Shown one piece after another: positions 23,728 through 31,183 of a stretch of DNA of 33,119 nucleotides. The stretch is from Gemmatimonadota bacterium. GTDB lineage: Bacteria; Gemmatimonadota; Gemmatimonadetes; Gemmatimonadales; Gemmatimonadaceae. The translations under genes were made by a program, and so were the position numbers. The notes beneath the pieces were generated by a model. That model saw nothing but the letters and a program-made list of their open reading frames with translations. It had not been told where the DNA came from and ran no database searches. How positions within the stretch are numbered: the first letter of the stretch is position 1; every line of letters starts with the position of its first letter. The DNA lies in assembly GCA_025359135.1 (NCBI GenBank), contig JANYHJ010000002.1, positions 1 through 33,119 of the forward strand, written 5' to 3'.

Positions 23728-24159
23728 ATGAACTACCCTGAAATGATGATCGTGCCGATGCGACAGGAACTCACGCGACTGGGCGTCGAGGAACTGCGCA
23801 CGGTGGATGCCGTGGACGACGCGGTGAAGCGCCCCGGGACGACGATGGTCGTCGTCAATTCGGTCTGCGGATGCGCCGCGCGCAACGCGCGCCCGGCAGT
23901 GGCCGCCGCGCTCGCGCATGGCATCAAGCCCGACCACGTGACGACGGTGTTTGCCGGCCAGGACCTCGACGCCACGTCGCGCGCCCGCGGCTACTTCACC
24001 GGCTATGCGCCGAGCTCGCCGTCGATCGCGCTGCTCAAGGACGGTCAGCTCGTGCACATGATCGAGCGCTGGCAGATCGAGGGGCGCATGGCCTCCGACA
24101 TCGCCGGCGACCTCACGACCGCGTTCGACAAGTACTGCACACAGACGGCGAACGCGTAA
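23728..24159 (+). CDS. BrxA/BrxB-family bacilliredoxin
   Basis: This 143-residue thioredoxin-fold protein of the YphP/YqiW family has its redox site at C47-G-C49 in NSVCGCAARNARP. The family's GYAPSSPSIALLKDGQLVHMIER and a C-terminal helix with another cysteine (KYCTQ) follow. Bacilliredoxins remove bacillithiol from oxidised protein thiols, so the gene implies that this organism makes bacillithiol or a similar low-molecular-weight thiol; the biosynthesis genes are not in the window. ATG 23728 has GGAGAG upstream. It follows the GroES-like gene closely, suggesting a small protein-stress operon. A hairpin terminator lies downstream. Confidence 0.92.
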   Translation: MNYPEMMIVPMRQELTRLGVEELRTVDAVDDAVKRPGTTMVVVNSVCGCAARNARPAVAAALAHGIKPDHVTTVFAGQDLDATSRARGYFTGYAPSSPSIALLKDGQLVHMIERWQIEGRMASDIAGDLTTAFDKYCTQTANA

Positions 24160-24179
24160 GCGGTCGCCTTGGCACGGCA

Positions 24180-24212
24180 CGCGGCGGCGTCCCGGATGGG
24201 GACGCCGCCGCG
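24180..24212. terminator. Strong hairpin between convergent genes
   Basis: A perfect 14-bp stem (CGCGGCGGCGTCCC at 24180-24193 with its complement at 24199-24212) has a 5-nt loop. It lies between the bacilliredoxin gene (plus) and the end of the ECF operon (minus), so it can terminate both. T-tracts are weak on either side. Confidence 0.7.
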
Positions 24213-24269
24213 CTTCGTTGCGGCCCTTCTCGGTTGACGCGCGCCGCGCCGCTTCGTTTGCCGACAGGC

Positions 24270-24779
24270 TCAGTTGGCGCGCGCGGCCATCTCGCGCAAT
24301 GCCGCCTCGACGTCGGGGCCGCTCACCTTCTGCGGCAGCATCCACTGGCCGCTGCGGCGCGTGGGCACGCGTACCTGGTGCACGGTGCCGTCGCGCGCGA
24401 GCTCGACGAGCGCGGTCACCTTGTCGTCCGGTCCCTGCGCGGCCTCGATGACAAGCAGCCAGGCGCCGTCACTCGGCCACTGCTTCTTGAGCGCGACGAC
24501 GCCCGTATGCGACGTGCTGTCGAAGCGCAGTGCGATCGTGCGGCGCGTGCCCGATGCGATCCCCTCGGCGCGGCCGCTCACGGGCAAGCCAAGCTCCGTG
24601 CCATGATGGTAGGTGCGCACCGTGAGGAAGGCGTCGCGCGTCGCGGCATCGTACGGGTTGACGGGATACTCGATCGCGATCCAGGGCGGGCCCGCCACGG
24701 CGCGCACGGTGGCAACGGCGGCGAGCGCGAATGCAGCGCCGAGCAGGCGCGTGCGGGTGAGCCAGGACGTGGTGCGCAT
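24270..24779 (-). CDS. Hypothetical exported protein in ECF operon
   Basis: I do not recognise a family. The 169-residue protein has a signal peptide (TRTRLLGAAFALAAVATVRAVAG, cut near 31). The mature part looks like a small all-beta domain: WIAIEYPVNPYD, LTVRTYHHGTELGLPVSG, RTIALRFDSTSHTGVVALKKQW, TVHQVRVPT. A helical end (GPDVEAALREMAARAN) follows. Start ATG 24777-24779 is fixed by GGAGG with a 6-nt spacer. It lies 77 nt behind the DUF4097 gene on the same strand, so it is probably the last gene of the sigma-factor operon and acts in the periplasm. Confidence 0.75.
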   Translation of the reverse strand: MRTTSWLTRTRLLGAAFALAAVATVRAVAGPPWIAIEYPVNPYDAATRDAFLTVRTYHHGTELGLPVSGRAEGIASGTRRTIALRFDSTSHTGVVALKKQWPSDGAWLLVIEAAQGPDDKVTALVELARDGTVHQVRVPTRRSGQWMLPQKVSGPDVEAALREMAARAN

Positions 24780-24856
24780 GGGAAGCCTCCGGACATCGGG
24801 GTGTGAACGAGCCCCCGGCCGCAGGATGCAGCCGGTGTGAAACACGATTGATGTGG

Positions 24857-25828
24857 CTAGTGCTGCGTGAGCGTCGCGCGCCCCTTGAACGAGCGCAGCA
24901 CGACCTGCGCGCCGGCAACTCCCTCGCGAGCGAGGGTCTTCACCACCGCCGAGCGACGTGCATCGCCCGCCGATCGTGTCGTGCGTACGCCGAGCACGTT
25001 GCTCTCCGGCGCATCGACTTCGATGTCGGCCACGGCGTTGCGCGAGAGCGCGGCGCTGACGTCACCACCGTGACTGTCGAGCTCGAGCCGTCCACCGCGC
25101 ACGACGCCGCCCGTGTACTGCACCGTGCCGGCAACGGATTCGAAGCGTGCGTGCGTCACGACGCCGGCCTTCACGATGATCGCACCGCCGACGGTCGTGA
25201 TCGCGGCGTCCTCGCTCGAGCCGTTCCAGGTGACGGCGCCACTCGCGCTGCGCACCCGCAGGTAGCGCGGCGATGCCGCCACGTCGATGTCGCCCGCCAT
25301 CGACTCCACCGTGAGTTCGCCAGGCTGCGCCTGGACGCGCACGCGCCCCTGCACGGTGCCGACGTCGAGCGAGCCGGTGAACGCCCGTACGTCGACGTCG
25401 CCCGCGCTGGTGCGAATCCAGACGCGCGCGCCCGTCGGCACGGACACCGTCAAGTCGGCGACGGTGCCGCTCTCGCCCTCGATGCCGAGCTTGATGCCGG
25501 TCGCGTTGCCGCCGATGAAGAACTGCTGAGGAGCGCGCATGGTCCCGGTGACGGCCACGGTGTCGCGCGCCCATCCCACGAGATGCACCGCGCCCGCGTA
25601 GTTGAAGATCTTGACCAGGCCGTCGGCGTTGAGCGGCAGGCGTCGGTCGATGGGCTGCGGGGCGCCGCTCGCTTGCGCGCCGAGCATGGCGGGCACGAGT
25701 GCGACTCTCGCGAGGGCGCTGCTGACGAGCGCGATGTTCGCGAGGGCGACCCGCACGAAGGCAACGCTCGCTACAACGCGAGCCGCTGTGACTGCAGCGT
25801 GACGTGGCTTCATGGGCGAAGGCGACAT
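24857..25828 (-). CDS. DUF4097-type putative adhesin / beta-helix surface protein
   Basis: This 323-residue exported protein is made mostly of short repeated beta-strands of the kind found in DUF4097/LiaG-like proteins: TSAGDVDVRAFTGSLDVGTV, ESMAGDIDVAASPRYLRVRS, TTVGGAIIVKAGVVTHARFE, DSHGGDVSAAL. The rungs recur about every 18-22 residues. The N-terminal signal region is unusually long (about 50 residues) and repetitive (VALANIALVSSALARVALV). LiaG-type proteins are often encoded with envelope-stress regulators, which fits its place behind an ECF sigma and anti-sigma pair. ATG 25826-25828 shares one base with the anti-sigma stop (TGATG). Confidence 0.82.
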   Translation of the reverse strand: MSPSPMKPRHAAVTAARVVASVAFVRVALANIALVSSALARVALVPAMLGAQASGAPQPIDRRLPLNADGLVKIFNYAGAVHLVGWARDTVAVTGTMRAPQQFFIGGNATGIKLGIEGESGTVADLTVSVPTGARVWIRTSAGDVDVRAFTGSLDVGTVQGRVRVQAQPGELTVESMAGDIDVAASPRYLRVRSASGAVTWNGSSEDAAITTVGGAIIVKAGVVTHARFESVAGTVQYTGGVVRGGRLELDSHGGDVSAALSRNAVADIEVDAPESNVLGVRTTRSAGDARRSAVVKTLAREGVAGAQVVLRSFKGRATLTQH

Positions 25829-26385
25829 CAGCTGGCCGAGAGCGCCGTGGAGCGCCGCAGCAGGTCGAGCTTCTGGTTGTAGAGGCGCCGAGCCGCATCG
25901 GTGAGCGAGCGCGATGCGGGATCACGTTCGATCGCCGCGCGCACGTCGGCGAGCGCATCGTCGATCTGCCGCAGCGAGCGCTCGATGACGGAGATCGTTT
26001 CCGGCCGCAGGGTGGCGCGCCGTTCAGCGAGGCGCGCGGCGAGATCGCGCGCCTCGCGGTCGTACGACGCGAACTGCGCCAATGCGGGCGACGACGGAAT
26101 GTCAGCGGGCGCGCTGGCCACGCGCGACGCGGGCGTGCGGCCCACGAGCAGCATCCCGCTCGCGCCGATCAGCACGCCGACGAGGAGCATGGCCGCGGCC
26201 GCGAGTCCGCGCGGAAACTCCGTGCGCACCGGTGCAGCGGCCGCCTGCGGCAGCGCGCGCACCTGGCGCGAGGCGATCGCGTCGTGCACGAGGCCGAGCA
26301 GTTCCGACGGAGGCGCGAGTTCGCGCGGCAGCGCGCGGGCCGCGTCGTCGAGCCGTCGTTCGCGGGGATCGACTGGCAGCGTCAT
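25828..26385 (-). CDS. Putative membrane anti-sigma factor
   Basis: This 185-residue protein has a cytoplasmic N-terminal part (1-58), one membrane helix (about 59-82, GLAAAAMLLVGVLIGASGMLLVG), and a periplasmic coiled-coil-rich region (about 105-180) full of Arg, Glu and Ala. That is the usual layout of an ECF anti-sigma factor, which holds its sigma at the membrane until an envelope signal releases it. No HxxxCxxC zinc motif is seen, so it is not the ZAS type; the call rests on topology and on overlapping the sigma gene (ATGA at 26382-26385). The extracytoplasmic coiled coil could be the sensing part or bind another protein. Confidence 0.72.
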   Translation of the reverse strand: MTLPVDPRERRLDDAARALPRELAPPSELLGLVHDAIASRQVRALPQAAAAPVRTEFPRGLAAAAMLLVGVLIGASGMLLVGRTPASRVASAPADIPSSPALAQFASYDREARDLAARLAERRATLRPETISVIERSLRQIDDALADVRAAIERDPASRSLTDAARRLYNQKLDLLRRSTALSAS

Positions 26386-26942
26386 TGGGGCATCAGGGTC
26401 AGGAGGTGACGGCGTGCGCGATGCAGGTGCACGCGCACGGTCGCGGGCGCGAGTCCGGTGAGGGTCGCGATCTCGTCGGCGGGCATGCCCTCGACGACAT
26501 GCAGCACGAAGACTTGGCGTGGGCCGCTCGCCAGCAGCGGGATGGCGCGTTCGAGGTCCATCTGCACGTCGAGTGGCGCGGTGGCAGCGGGTGCGGCAAG
26601 CAGGATGTCGTCGTCGGTGGCGCTGACGCGCGCGGTGCGGCGCAGCTCGCTGCGAAGCGACTCGAGGATCGTGTTGATGGCGAGCCGGTGCAGCCACGTG
26701 CCAAGCGAACTTTCGAAGCGGAATTGCGGCAGCCGCTCCCAGAGCTTCACGAAGACGTCCTGTGCGAGCTCGGTGGCGCGCACGCGATCCGTCGACATGC
26801 GTAGGCAGAGGGCGAAGACGCGGCCGGCGTGTGCGTGATAGAGCGTCGTGAACGCGCCGGCATCTCCCGCCTGCGCGCGACGGATGACGTCGGCGTCGGG
26901 CGAGGGGTCGGGTGGGATGTCGGCGGCAGACACGGGGCGCAT
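26382..26942 (-). CDS. ECF-family RNA polymerase sigma factor
   Basis: This 186-residue sigma factor has region 2 at about 22-90 (AGAFTTLYHAHAGRVFALCLRM, ATELAQDVFVKLWERLPQF, LGTWLHRLAINTILE) and region 4 at about 130-182 (LASGPRQVFVLHVVEGMPADEIATL, then the helix-turn-helix GLAPATVRVHLHRARRHLL). It has no region 1.1 or 3, as expected for ECF sigmas. It is first in the operon with its probable anti-sigma factor. Start ATG 26940-26942 leaves a normal N-terminus; GAGGGAG lies 13 nt upstream, further than ideal. A TGAAAC-N17-CATC promoter-like site in front suggests autoregulation. Confidence 0.93.
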   Translation of the reverse strand: MRPVSAADIPPDPSPDADVIRRAQAGDAGAFTTLYHAHAGRVFALCLRMSTDRVRATELAQDVFVKLWERLPQFRFESSLGTWLHRLAINTILESLRSELRRTARVSATDDDILLAAPAATAPLDVQMDLERAIPLLASGPRQVFVLHVVEGMPADEIATLTGLAPATVRVHLHRARRHLLTLMPQ

Positions 26943-26967
26943 GGAGGGGCGAGGTGGCTCCCTCTCA

Positions 26968-26994
26968 GATGCCGCGCGGTCCCGATGTGTTTCA
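26968..26994 (-). promoter_or_regulatory. Candidate ECF-type promoter of the sigma operon
   Basis: On the minus strand TGAAAC (26989-26994) is followed by a 17-nt spacer and CATC (26968-26971). TGAAAC is the -35 of several known ECF promoters (Bacillus SigW class has TGAAAC-N16-CGTA); the -10 part here matches less well. Transcription would begin near 26961, about 20 nt before the sigma gene. Confidence 0.4.
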
Positions 26995-27014
26995 GGGAGG
27001 CACGGCGTGAGGAG

Positions 27015-27557
27015 CTAGAACGGTGCGAAGAGCTCGGACAGCTGGAGTTCGAACGCCGTCTCCGCACCCGCCGGGTGCCAGCGGAGCACATCGCGGCAGA
27101 GGGTGGGTCGATCGTCCGCCGGCGTCCATACTTCCACCACGCCGCGCCCCGCGTCCACGACCCAGTAGAGCGGCACGCCCTGCGACTGGTACAGGCGACG
27201 CTTCGTGAACCGGTCAGCGCGCGCACTGGACGGGCTCAGGACTTCGATCGCGAGGAGCAGGTGCTCGACGGACTTCCAGTCGCGCCGACGCGCCTCGGTC
27301 CGTGGGATGGCGAACAGGTCCGGCTGGACGAGCGAGTGCGTGCCGAAGTACACGTCGGCCGGCGCCATCGCCACGTACACCGCGGGTTCCCGATCCGCGT
27401 AGGCGCGCAACGCGACGATGAGCCGCGCGGCGGCATCCTGATGGTCGAAGTTCGGGCTCGGAGTCACGAGCAGTTCTCCGTGCACGACTTCGTAGCGATT
27501 CCCGTCGTCGGGAAGCGCCTGGACCATCTCCACGGTCCAGTACTCGGTTTGGGCCAT
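27015..27557 (-). CDS. Uma2-family (DUF820) putative endonuclease
   Basis: This 180-residue protein belongs to the Uma2 family of PD-(D/E)XK nuclease-fold proteins. The start YWTVEMVQALPDDGNRYEVVHGELLV contains the family's first acidic residue. LVQPDLFAIPR carries the catalytic aspartate, LLLAIEVLSPSS the next glutamate, followed by the family's RADRFTKRRLYQSQGVPLYW helix and VEVWTP. These proteins are abundant in cyanobacteria and many soil bacteria and are often called nucleases or transposon-linked, but the function is unproven. ATG 27557 is chosen; ATG 27563 adds two residues. It sits alone between the ABC exporter and the sigma operon. Confidence 0.88.
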   Translation of the reverse strand: MAQTEYWTVEMVQALPDDGNRYEVVHGELLVTPSPNFDHQDAAARLIVALRAYADREPAVYVAMAPADVYFGTHSLVQPDLFAIPRTEARRRDWKSVEHLLLAIEVLSPSSARADRFTKRRLYQSQGVPLYWVVDAGRGVVEVWTPADDRPTLCRDVLRWHPAGAETAFELQLSELFAPF

Positions 27558-27686
27558 GACCATACGTTCGGCTCGGCAGGGGGACAGGCGCAAGGGGGAC
27601 GCATGCCCAACCATGCATCCCCCAGCGCAGATCGACGGTACCCGATTCACGCACGTTGCATCAACCGCACGCAGCGTGCACGCACG

Positions 27687-28985
27687 TCACCCCGCGTAGC
27701 GGATCCAGCGGATCAGCTCGGCCATGTTCGGCTTCTTCCCGTACATGAGCAGCCCCACGCGGTAGATGCGCGCCGAGATGTAGATGGAGACGGCGCACGC
27801 CGCCGCCACGAGTGCGAGCGAGAGGGCGATCTCCCACGCCGGGACGTCCACCATGCTCATGCGCAGCGGCATCAGCACCGGCGACGCGCTCGGGACCAGC
27901 GTCATGATGCGCGCCATGTTGCCGTTGGGCGCGAGCAGCAGCGGCTGCATGAAGATCACGCTCAGCACGAGGATGATCGTGACCGGCATCGCGGCCTGCT
28001 GCGCATCTTCCTGGTTGCTCACCATCGCGCCCACTGCGGCAAACAGCGAGGCGTAGAACAGGAAGCCGAAGATGTAGAAGAGGAGCGTGACGAAGAGGAA
28101 GCCGGCCCCGATCGTCGGCATCGAGATCGGCAGCTCGCCCAGCCCGAACGCCTTCATGATCGGCACGCGCTGCGAGAAGATCAGCACACCGGAGAAGATC
28201 CAGATGAGCTGTTGCGTGATGCCCACGGCGCCCGCGCCGATCACCTTGCCGGCCAGGAGGATGTCGGGGCGCACGCTCGCGACCACGACCTCCGCCACGC
28301 GCGTCGTCTTCTCCTCCATCACGCCGCGCAGGATGTTCTGGCCATAGAGCATGATCATCATGTAGAGCAGGAACGACACGAGGTAGCCGACGATGATCGA
28401 TCCCTTGCCGGAGCCGCCGCCCGCGCGGCCGCGGTCGTCGAGCACCTCCTCGTCCATCGCCACGCGCACCGAGGTGAGCTCGCTGATCTTGGCGGGGTCG
28501 AGTCCCGCGCCCTCGAGGCGCATCGCGAGCACGCTCGTGCGCACGGCATCGCGCAGCACCTGCATGTCGTTCACCGTCGACGCGTTGCGGCCGGCGTACC
28601 GAACCTTCACCTCGGCAGGCGCCACGCCGCTCAAGACCAGGTATCCCTTGACCTCCTTGTCCATCACGGCCTTGGTCGCGGCCGCCTCGGCCGTCACGAG
28701 TCCGTCGACGGGCACGGTCTTGAGCACGGGCGCGGCGCCGCCACCGCCCTCGAGCGGAATCGCGGCCAGCTTGCTCACGACGCGCGCGCCGATCGGCGAC
28801 TGCGTGGCGTCGAGCACCTGGATGTTCGTCAACCCCGCCGTCGCCTTGGTGCGCGACGCGAGCCAGATCGGCATCACGGTGATCACGAGCATGAAGACCG
28901 GCCCGAGGAAGGTGCCGATCAGGAACCACTTCGAGCGGACGCGCTCGACGTATTCGCGGCGGATCACCGCCCAGAGCTTAGCCAT
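27687..28985 (-). CDS. ABC transporter permease, NatB-like
   Basis: This 432-residue permease has one N-terminal membrane helix (about 21-41), a large extracytoplasmic domain (about 45-200), then five helices: GSIIVGYLVSFLLYMMIML, the QQLIWIFSGVLIFSQ stretch, GFLFVTLLFYIFGFLFYASLF, VTIILVLSVIFMQPLLL, and ALSLALVAAACAVSIYISA. The conserved NILRGVMEEKTTRVAEVVV follows the first of these and is the hallmark of the NatB/YhaP sodium-export or drug-export permeases. The start ATG 28985 overlaps the end of the ATPase gene by 8 nt. Together they form an exporter; whether it exports sodium or another compound cannot be decided. Confidence 0.92.
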   Translation of the reverse strand: MAKLWAVIRREYVERVRSKWFLIGTFLGPVFMLVITVMPIWLASRTKATAGLTNIQVLDATQSPIGARVVSKLAAIPLEGGGGAAPVLKTVPVDGLVTAEAAATKAVMDKEVKGYLVLSGVAPAEVKVRYAGRNASTVNDMQVLRDAVRTSVLAMRLEGAGLDPAKISELTSVRVAMDEEVLDDRGRAGGGSGKGSIIVGYLVSFLLYMMIMLYGQNILRGVMEEKTTRVAEVVVASVRPDILLAGKVIGAGAVGITQQLIWIFSGVLIFSQRVPIMKAFGLGELPISMPTIGAGFLFVTLLFYIFGFLFYASLFAAVGAMVSNQEDAQQAAMPVTIILVLSVIFMQPLLLAPNGNMARIMTLVPSASPVLMPLRMSMVDVPAWEIALSLALVAAACAVSIYISARIYRVGLLMYGKKPNMAELIRWIRYAG

Positions 28986-29943
28986 GTCCGCTCATCCCGG
29001 GCTCCACGCCAGTGGCGCCCACCTTTTCGAGGAAGATGCGGTGCAGCGACGGCTGCACCAGCTCGAACCGCCGGATCGCCGCGCGCGCCTCGACGAGGCG
29101 CGTCAACAGCAGTTGCGGGTCGGTACCCGGCACCATCTCCAGCTCGAAGAAGGTGTTCTGGTCGTCAACGTTCCGGACGAGCGTCCGGTCCCGCATGATC
29201 GCCTGCACGGCCGGCTCGTTGGCGTTGTCGCACGCCACGGCCACGAAGCGTCCCGCGTGTTCCGCCTTGACGCCGGCCACCGTGCCGTCCAGCACCTTCT
29301 CGCCACGCGCGATGATGCACACCGAATCGCAGAGCCGCTCCGCGTTGTCCATCAGGTGCGTCGAGAAGATGACCGTCTTGCCGCGCCGCTTGAGCTCGAC
29401 GACGGTGTCCTTGAGTGCCTGCGCGTTGATCGGGTCGAGGCCCGAGAACGGCTCGTCGAGAATGACGACGTCGGGATCGTGCAGCAGCGTGCCGATGAAC
29501 TGGGCCTTCTGCTGCATGCCGCGCGAGAGCTCGTCCACCTTCGCGTTGCCCCAGTCCTTCTCGGCGGTCTTGAGCGCGAGCCGCTCCAGCCACTCGTCGA
29601 TGCGCCTGTTCGCCTCCTTCGCACCGATGCCCTTGAGCTCCGCGAGGAAGCGCAGCACGTCGCGCACCTTCATCTTCTTGTAGAGGCCGCGCTCCTCCGG
29701 CAGGTAGCCCACCCGATCGAGGATCGCTTCGTCGGTGTTGGGGCGGCCGAGGATGGTGATCTGTCCGGTATCGGGCAGGATCACGTTGAGGATCATGCGG
29801 ATGGTGCTCGTCTTGCCGGCACCGTTCGGACCGAGCAGGCCGTACACGGTGCCTGTGGGGACCTCGAGCGACAACTCACGCACGGCAACGTGCTGGTCGT
29901 AGCGCTTGGAGATCCCGCGAATGTCGACGGCGAGGCCGCCCAT
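28978..29943 (-). CDS. ABC transporter ATP-binding protein, NatA-like
   Basis: This 321-residue ATPase partners the overlapping NatB-like permease. It has Walker A GPNGAGKT (38-45), the Q-loop region YLPEERGLYKKMKV, an atypical signature LSRGMQQK (139-146) in place of LSGGQ, as is usual in the NatA/YhaQ group, Walker B VVILDEP (159-165) with FSGLDP, and H196 in FSTHLMDNAE. The C-terminal roughly 90 residues are an accessory domain. Start ATG 29941-29943 comes directly before the conserved domain. The upstream stretch is pyrimidine-rich without a Shine-Dalgarno sequence. It is divergent from the MOT1-type transporter gene, with a 65-nt shared region. Confidence 0.92.
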   Translation of the reverse strand: MGGLAVDIRGISKRYDQHVAVRELSLEVPTGTVYGLLGPNGAGKTSTIRMILNVILPDTGQITILGRPNTDEAILDRVGYLPEERGLYKKMKVRDVLRFLAELKGIGAKEANRRIDEWLERLALKTAEKDWGNAKVDELSRGMQQKAQFIGTLLHDPDVVILDEPFSGLDPINAQALKDTVVELKRRGKTVIFSTHLMDNAERLCDSVCIIARGEKVLDGTVAGVKAEHAGRFVAVACDNANEPAVQAIMRDRTLVRNVDDQNTFFELEMVPGTDPQLLLTRLVEARAAIRRFELVQPSLHRIFLEKVGATGVEPGMSGHG

Positions 29944-29971
29944 TGTGGATTCGAAAGGGAAAGGAAGGCGC

Positions 29972-29995
29972 GCGCGGTACGCACGCGTACCGCGC
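29972..29995. promoter_or_regulatory. Perfect 10-bp inverted repeat in divergent promoter
   Basis: GCGCGGTACG (29972-29981) and CGTACCGCGC (29986-29995) are separated by CACG. The repeat ends 1 nt before the -10-like TAATAT of the MOT1-type gene and lies 28 nt before the divergent ABC ATPase start. A protein bound here would block the plus-strand promoter. Confidence 0.5.
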
Positions 29996-29996
29996 C

Positions 29997-30002
29997 TAAT
30001 AT
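29997..30002 (+). promoter_or_regulatory. Candidate -10 element of a leaderless promoter
   Basis: TAATAT ends 6 nt before ATG 30009. AGGGG in the spacer is only 1 nt from the ATG, too close to work as a Shine-Dalgarno sequence. It is the most AT-rich hexamer in the divergent region. Confidence 0.5.
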
Positions 30003-30008
30003 AGGGGC

Positions 30009-31169
30009 ATGACCGGCAGCGCCTCGCGCCCCTACGGGTCGCGCCCAACCATCAGTTTCAACGCCCAGGAATGGTCGGGCGCATTCGGCGACCTGGGCAC
30101 CGACCTTCCGTTGATCGTCGGGATGATCGTCACGGCGCGGCTTGACGCCGCCACCGTCTTCGTCGTCTACGGCGCGCTGCAGCTCTGCACGGGACTCCTC
30201 TATCGGATCCCGATGCCGGTGCAGCCGCTCAAGGCCGTCGCCGCCATCGTCATTGCCGGTGGCGTCTCGCGCGACGTGCTGAGCGCGGGCGGCTTCACCA
30301 TCGGCGTGCTCATGCTGCTGCTCGCGCTCACCGGCGGACTCGCGTGGCTCCAGCGCATCGTGCCGGCCGTGGTCGTGCGCGGCATCCAGTTGGGGCTCGG
30401 GCTGCAGCTCGGACGCCTCGCACTCGAGAAGTTCGTGCCGCAGGATGGGCCGTGGGGCTACGCGCTCGCCGCGCTCGCCCTCGCGATCGTCTTCGCCGTA
30501 CGCGACAAGCCGAAGCTTCCACCAGCACTGCTCGTCCTACCGCTCGGCTTCGTCTGGGCTGCGTTCCGCTGGGGAACGGGACCCGCACTCGGCTTCGCGG
30601 CGCCGGGCCCCGCGCTCGGCATCCCCACGCTCGCAGCCATGCAGCAGGGATTCCTCCTGCTCGCGTTGCCGCAGATCGCCCTCTCGCTCGGCAACTCGGT
30701 GCTCGCCACGCGCCAGCTCGCGATGGACCTGTTCCCTGGGCGCGCGCCGATCACGTTGCCGCGCATCGGGCTCACCTACGCGGCCATGAACCTCGTCTCC
30801 GCGCCGCTCGGCGGAATTCCCGTCTGTCACGGGTCGGGGGGCATGGCCGGCCACTACGCCTTCGGCGCGCGCACCGGTGGCAGCGTCGTGCTCTACGGCT
30901 TCTTCTGGTTCGCCGCTGCGCTGCTCGCGAGTGCCGATGCCCGAGCGATGCTCTCGCTCTTTCCCGGGCCGATTCTTGGCGTGCTGCTCGTGGTGGAAGC
31001 GGTGACGCTGCTCAGCCTCGTCAAGGAAGTGAGCGGCGACCCACGCTCGCTGCTGCTCGCGCTCCTGCTCGCGCTCATCGCGCCCAGCGTTCCGTACGGG
31101 TACGCCGTTGCGCTCGTGGGTGGCACGCTCGTCGCGCGCGTCTGGCTGCGCCCCGCTCCGACCTCCTGA
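30009..31169 (+). CDS. MOT1-type putative molybdate/sulfate transporter
   Basis: This 386-residue inner-membrane carrier has about 10-11 helices and the signatures of the MOT1 branch of the SulP superfamily: AFGDLGTDLPLIVGM near the start (about 25-39), RIPMPVQPLKAVAAI (about 66-80), and IPVCHGSGGMAGHYAFGART in the second half (about 272-291). These segments line the oxyanion site in the family. There is no STAS domain, as expected for MOT1. Plant MOT1 imports molybdate; bacterial members are annotated as sulfate/molybdate carriers without proof. ATG 30009 starts right behind a -10-like TAATAT, and a perfect inverted repeat sits before that. Confidence 0.9.
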   Translation: MTGSASRPYGSRPTISFNAQEWSGAFGDLGTDLPLIVGMIVTARLDAATVFVVYGALQLCTGLLYRIPMPVQPLKAVAAIVIAGGVSRDVLSAGGFTIGVLMLLLALTGGLAWLQRIVPAVVVRGIQLGLGLQLGRLALEKFVPQDGPWGYALAALALAIVFAVRDKPKLPPALLVLPLGFVWAAFRWGTGPALGFAAPGPALGIPTLAAMQQGFLLLALPQIALSLGNSVLATRQLAMDLFPGRAPITLPRIGLTYAAMNLVSAPLGGIPVCHGSGGMAGHYAFGARTGGSVVLYGFFWFAAALLASADARAMLSLFPGPILGVLLVVEAVTLLSLVKEVSGDPRSLLLALLLALIAPSVPYGYAVALVGGTLVARVWLRPAPTS

Positions 31170-31183
31170 GCGGCCCCTTGTCG

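Noticed and set aside
24838..24843. TGAAAC on the plus strand near the DUF4097 gene
   Set aside because: It points against the genes on both sides, which are on the minus strand, so it cannot drive them.
27015..27557. Uma2 gene as part of a defence island or mobile element
   Set aside because: No other defence or transposition gene, terminal repeat or composition change is seen around it.
27667..27679. GCACG-CAG-CGTGC hairpin after the NatB-like permease as terminator
   Set aside because: The stem is only 5 bp with no T-run, too weak to call.
26829..29198. A 789-codon open frame on the plus strand opposite Uma2 and the NatB-like permease
   Set aside because: Composition is Arg/His/Asp-rich without motifs, while the minus strand carries recognisable families over the same bases.
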